Position numbers and translations under genes: made by a program. A stretch of 64,000 bases of DNA, from NCBI GenBank assembly GCA_009760885.1, contig CM019693.1:2670300-2734299 (forward strand), written 5' to 3'. Numbering within the stretch: position 1 is the first letter of the stretch; each line of letters begins with the position of its first letter. Below are positions 52,853 through 58,800 of the stretch, piece by piece. The notes under the pieces are model-generated. The model made no database searches and was not told where the DNA came from. It was given only the letters and a program-made list of their open reading frames with translations. The DNA is from Achatina immaculata (lineage: Eukaryota; Mollusca; Gastropoda; Stylommatophora; Achatinidae).

Positions 52853-55800
52853 CAGAGATAGCACTTGCGCTGTGTTGCTATATCTGATATCATACAGTAA
52901 CATCAGCTGTGAAGTATAAAACAAACAGGGAAAACTTTACGTGTTCCGGCAGCGTCTTTTTAGCAGATGTCCTTTAGTCAGTTTTTTAAAATGGCAATCT
53001 TAATTATTGATGCTGTTTTAAAGCGTGAAAGACTAATAAATGAAAAATTAAATTTGCCTGAACGAGGCTGAGAGTGCTATGTCGGAACCGAAGGGGTCCG
53101 CGGAGCACAGTTGGAACAACTCTGTTCTAGCAGATGCCCCTGTCACATTATTTGTTCATATTCATTTTTAATTCATTGTCGTCCTTTTTTTATTTCTTCA
53201 GGTTTGACAAGTCTGGTCCGGATGTGAGATTTCTGGAAAATAAAAAGGTGATGTAAATGTTCTTTTGTTTACATTAGACGATAATGACTTTCAGGAAGGG
53301 AGTGGCTGAATCGATACCAACATGGCTTTATGTTGAAGGCATTAGTTTATGGCCATGACTGTTGTCCTCCTGTTGTTAGAGATTGTCGCTGTAACCCTCT
53401 CTTCCAAGAAGAGATCGGAGCACGTATGGACTTTGCCTGAAGTGCAGTGACAGTGATCCTTATATTGAAGTACAAAGCCGAACAGAATTATTCTTCTGAA
53501 ATGCTCGCATGAGAAACCAGTGATAAAATTAGCACAGGCATCAACCAAGAGCAGAGTTTGAAATCATTAGAATGACACATTGAAAGACACCCCCCCCCCC
53601 CATGTTCCTAATTCATATGTAACTCCTATGTGGAATGTAGGAAAAGTACTCGTATGTACAAACGGTCCTTGATTTACGATGGTTCGACCTACGATATTTC
53701 GGCTTTACAGTGGAAACCATATTTTGAAGTTTTGATTTTTTTTCTCCCTGGGTTAGTGAAACGATACGATGATTTCTGCACCCCCCCCCCCCCTTTCAAC
53801 TTTTGTGCCATCGTGGCAAGCATCATTGTCAGGGCTTTATAACTATTGTTTTCTACATTGTTATTCACATTGGTTGAGTTTTTTTTTTTTTTTTGGGGGG
53901 GGGGGGGGCATTTTGAGGGGTTACGGCAAGTAAGAAATAATTCCAAAATGCACGTAAACAGGTGTTTGTATTGAGAACTGTGAACTTTCAGTCTAGTCCA
54001 TGAACATTCGTTGATGCGCGCGTAATGGCTGTAGCGTGAAGAGAATGCGAGAACCTTAACCGGCCACTGCAGGCTGAGGTCAGTATTACCACAGTTCATA
54101 TTACTTGAAAGAATTGAGACATTCATTCAGAACTTGAGAAAAAGGGCCCCGGTTAATGAGCCATTCTGTTTTCCCCACTTTCCCTACACTGTTCAATAAA
54201 TTACATGAGATATTCAAAGCTTTGTTATATAAACAGGCTTTTGTTGTACGCGGTTTTGCTCAGCTGTAGGCTCATGCAAGCGCTCTGAGCGCGTTTAATG
54301 TAGGCTAGGATAAACTATGATGTTCTGTAGGTTAGGTGTATGTTCGACTTAAGAACGTAGCCCGACCATAAATCCAGGAGCACCTGTACCTTTGAATGAG
54401 GATCATTTATGCTTGTGTTAAAGACATTAAATGTCTGTATTATAAGATGTTCATCGTGATATCAGCTCCCAAGAGTTTTATAATTTACAAGATCTTCATC
54501 AGTATGTCAGCTGTTAAGTGTTTCTTGCAAAGGAGGAACCTTACAGGCACATGTACGCATTTCTGGGACCAGTCTAAGAGAAGTTACATGAGGCATACGA
54601 GCAGTCTAAAACAGACCACTCACTTTCTTCAAGCATATTGGGAATGACCTTTAAACAGATCAGAGCAGAAGCTCCATCCTAACAAAATATGCTTTCAGTC
54701 ACAGACAAAGCCATAATTTCTATATAATTTCTATTTTTTTTAAAATTAATATTCAGGACTCACATGCCACTCCATCATCCCCATCCTCACAAGATGGTGC
54801 TGAGGCCCCCACATCATCCACCACCACTCCAGCAGTGACAGGCCAGATTACAGAAGACATAGCTAATGGATACAGGTGTGTACTGTCATTTTGCTTTTTT
54901 TACAACGTCACGTATTTGGCTTCACATCTTATATCTTATATCTTATATCCTTCCCGTGCCGTTAGACGTCACATAGGGCTCGCAAAGTAGTTCGCCAATT
55001 TTTCCTGTCTTCGGCGAGTCTTTCAACCACATCAAAGGACTTTATGCCTGGCTTCACATAGTCACGTAATTTTAGTTTAGGGTAAGAAAGTTTTTCAAAC
55101 AGGTTAAGTCCAGGCAGTGGAAATAGTTCTCCAGTACCTCTTTCAGTAGGAAGGTTGGCTGCAGTGGATCACTGCCCTGCAGTCTTCTGTCCACCCTGTC
55201 TCTTTCATGATGTTGTTCATTCATCTGCTTTAATGTCATTTCCCATGCTGTGACTTTTACTGTCATGGAACTCCTGATCAGAACTGCATCTTGTCCTTCT
55301 CCTGATGCTCTCTGCCATTTGCACTATTTCAATCTTTAGGCGTTTTACCTCCAACCTTTCCTCCAGTAAGTTATATAGTACATTATTAACAATTCTGGTA
55401 GTTCTGAATAGAGGGATACCTAAAAAGATACTGAAGACTTTTGGAACAAACAAGGCTTCTTCAAATAGAAGTTTCAGATATAGAACTTAAGAACTGGAAT
55501 AGCTATTTTAAGAGATTGTTGTGTCAGCTATGGCAGTGTCAACATTTGACTGTGGAAATGTTAAGCTTAATTAAAGTAACTGTCTTTCTGTGCCACACTG
55601 TGAAGGCAAGGGATGCTGAATATTGCCGCATTCATTATGTTTATGTGTTTGTATGGCGTACTTCATGCTTATGTTTATATATTTGTATGTTTCATGTTTA
55701 TATGTTCGTATAGTGTGTTTTGTACTTGTCACCCTGAATTTATTTTTTATTTGGGGAAATACACATTGTAAATGTGGTTATTGTCTGATCTCTTGAGTTT

Positions 55801-58800
55801 CCTTGTGTCCAGAACATGCCTGCGTTACTTTCTGCCCCCTCAGTGGATAATGGATAAAGATGCCATCACAGCCATGTCATTGCAGGAGTTATCAGACTTC
55901 CCATTGGACGATTTCTTTGACCACTATGAAAGGGGACTTAGGCGGGTAAGTTTGGATGCTGCAGACTGTGTTGGTCACATAGTGGTTTTGCTGAAATCTA
56001 GCTGGAAGATGAGTTGATTCTGTAGCTTGGCTTTGGATCAGTGTTTTTTTGGTTTTTTTTTTTTTTGGGGGGGGGGGTTGCATCAACTGGAAGTGCTGTT
56101 ATGCTTTCTGATTAATGAGAGATGACTTGGAAGTTTCTCAGTTTCATTATCCTCATCTTAGAATATGTTTATAAGATATAAGGAAAGCATCATCTTGTTT
56201 TGGGAGAAGGATGGTGCACCTGGGCTGAATGAGGTAGTGGTCAGGGATCCACCGCTGACTGCTTATGTCAGAGCTGGCAGGACCTTATTGATGCACCTGG
56301 AAACAGAACAGTAAGTCTAGCCAAGTAAATAGCGATCACAGGCGGGAAAGGCGAAACCCATGCTAAAAATACACAGAGCCGAAGTCGTATATGTCAAGCC
56401 CTTGCAAAGTGCATAAATGCAACAAAACAACCAATAACTTTTTTGGAGAGTGAACTCTGAAGAAAAAGGCAAATATTGTTTTGCACTTGCATTTTTAAAA
56501 AAAATTACTATTTGCATTTAAAAAGCAAAAAAACCAAACCACACAGATATGTAACTGTAACAGTGTGGGAGAACCTGTGTGTCTGTCCACAGCTTGTGAG
56601 CAACTTTCAGACAGAGGCCAGTCTACGAAAACAGGAGTGTGAGGAAGCAAAGTCCAAACTTGTTGCAGTTAGAAAGCTCATTGCAAAATTACTCAAATCC
56701 ACCAATGAGGTAAATATCAATATCCATATATACGTGTGCACATATGTGTGTATATATGTGTTGTTAGTAAGCATTGTCAGTGTATGAAATTATTTTCTTG
56801 TGAATAGCCCCAGTTCTTAGATACAGAGGGGGGAAAAAAAGGTTGGGGGGGGGGGGTTATTTGTTCTGTTTTAAGAGAAAGTTAAAGTGACATGGATCAA
56901 CAGTTGATATGTAGAATGGTGAAGTGCTTTCAACATTTGTCTGTTTGCATTGCTGGGTTAGAAAGATATAAATGTATAAAAGAAAGACTAATACAGGGAA
57001 CATCTCCACACGCACACAGAAAAGGAACTCTTCAGTGCACGTATGTGTAGGGGGAAAGCAGGGGGTGGGGGTGAATCAGTCAGTGTTTAAGGGATAATTA
57101 TATTCTACTACAAAAACATTAGAATACAAGAAATTTGAAAGAAAAGACAGTTAACTCTATTAAACATGTGTAAAACAGAACTGTTTAGAATTTTCTACAT
57201 TTTAAAAAGGAAGAAAAAAGTTGTCCATGATTAGATTATTACAGAGGGCAGTTTTGTGTGGGGTCTCTCATCTGGGTAATGGTTGTCACAGGAGAAGAGA
57301 GGTTGTTGATTAAAATGTAACAGAAAACTTTTAGTTTGCTGTAAAGCAGTTTTGTAGATAAAATGTCAGAGAATGAAAAAAGCTGTATTCAGATGTTAGC
57401 GGCCCCTTTTATTTCCTCATTGTGGCCTCTGTTAGTGCTTATAGGTCACTTAGATTATCTGTGCTAATTGTAAATGAATGTGGTGAGCTTAAGGTTATTA
57501 TAGTTGTACCAGCATGCATTGGGATCACTGTATCTTAAACCTTAACCACAAGTAAAGTGTGTAATTATTTTATGATTGTTTTATTGAGAATAAATATGTG
57601 ATCTCTGAGGTTATGTGTTAAAGCTAGAACTTGTAGTGCAACTCATCACATGATGAAGTTGTTATTGTGAGAATACAGAATGCATAGACTTAATGTGAGC
57701 ACTTTCTTCTTGTTACTTGTGCTTGTGAATATTAATACAGAAAGTAACAGATAAATAAACACAGATCACATCAAGTTGTCAGGCATTGTGCTTTCCAGCT
57801 TTCCACTGTTGGTTTCTGTCACTCTTTTTTCGTTTGTCATAATTCATTTTAGAAAATAATTGACCGTGCTTGTGCCATAAGCTGCCAATAGGGAGTGCAC
57901 AGTGATCGTTTGTTTAGGCAGTAATGGTGGCCAGTTTTTTCCCTTTCTTGTGGCTGAAAGTTGACTTTGAGAGTATTTTTTTCCCTCTGTACCCATGTAA
58001 GTGTTAAGTGTTTAAATATATCTTTGCTCATTTGTTAATAGTCATTTCTAACACTTAGTCCACATAAATATAAAGCTTTAATTTTTTTTTTCCCCTAATT
58101 TTCATTTTCAGGAGGAGGAGGGCTTTCAGGCATGTTTATTTTGTTTTCCTTTTTTAAATATCTTTAACAATATTCTTTGTTAGCAAATAACTGTATTGAG
58201 CAATGCTGCAAGTTTTATCTATCTAATCTCTGTCCCTAAAACTGCATATTATTACAGTTACATATAGACACTGATTTTCTGGAAACTTGATTTTAACGCA
58301 GGGGAAATTATAAAATGTATTTTTTTGGGGGGGGGGGTGTGACCACACAAGCCACTAAGTGATTCAGTTAACATTGAACTCAGAACTCCCCGTTGTGTGA
58401 AATCACCTTTGACAAATCGAGCCATTTATATTTATTTTCACTACACCCGTTTGTAGTACCCACCTACAATTTTTGTGCTTGCTTGTGCTTAAATAATCTG
58501 TTAAAGATTCTGCAGTCAGTTTTGTTTTTTTTTTTCACCTTTGCTGTTGTGTGTTTTAATTAAAACAAAACTCAGTCATAGTCTGGCAGTTGTCAGAAAC
58601 ATATGGTGCTGGAAAATCAGTGTTCATGTTCTGTAACAGGCTCTAACTTAGTCGTGCTATTAGCTTACTGGGTGTTTGTAGACTATGCTAGGTTCCCAGC
58701 TAATTTTGCATGAGAAACACTGGATTTGTATGACTTGGCCAGGAAACATAATGAAACAGTGGAGTTTGAAAATTAGCAGGATTGTGGATATATTAATGAG

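Larger units (their letters stand above)
5051..53201 (+). other. MORC2 giant intron d-e (48,151 bp)
   Basis: Begins GTAAGT and ends TTCTTCAG. The flanking exons share the Trp codon TG|G. The intron holds at least 20 recognisable mobile elements and about ten minisatellites, listed separately. I found no exon inside it that fits the MORC2 frame. Confidence 0.88.
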
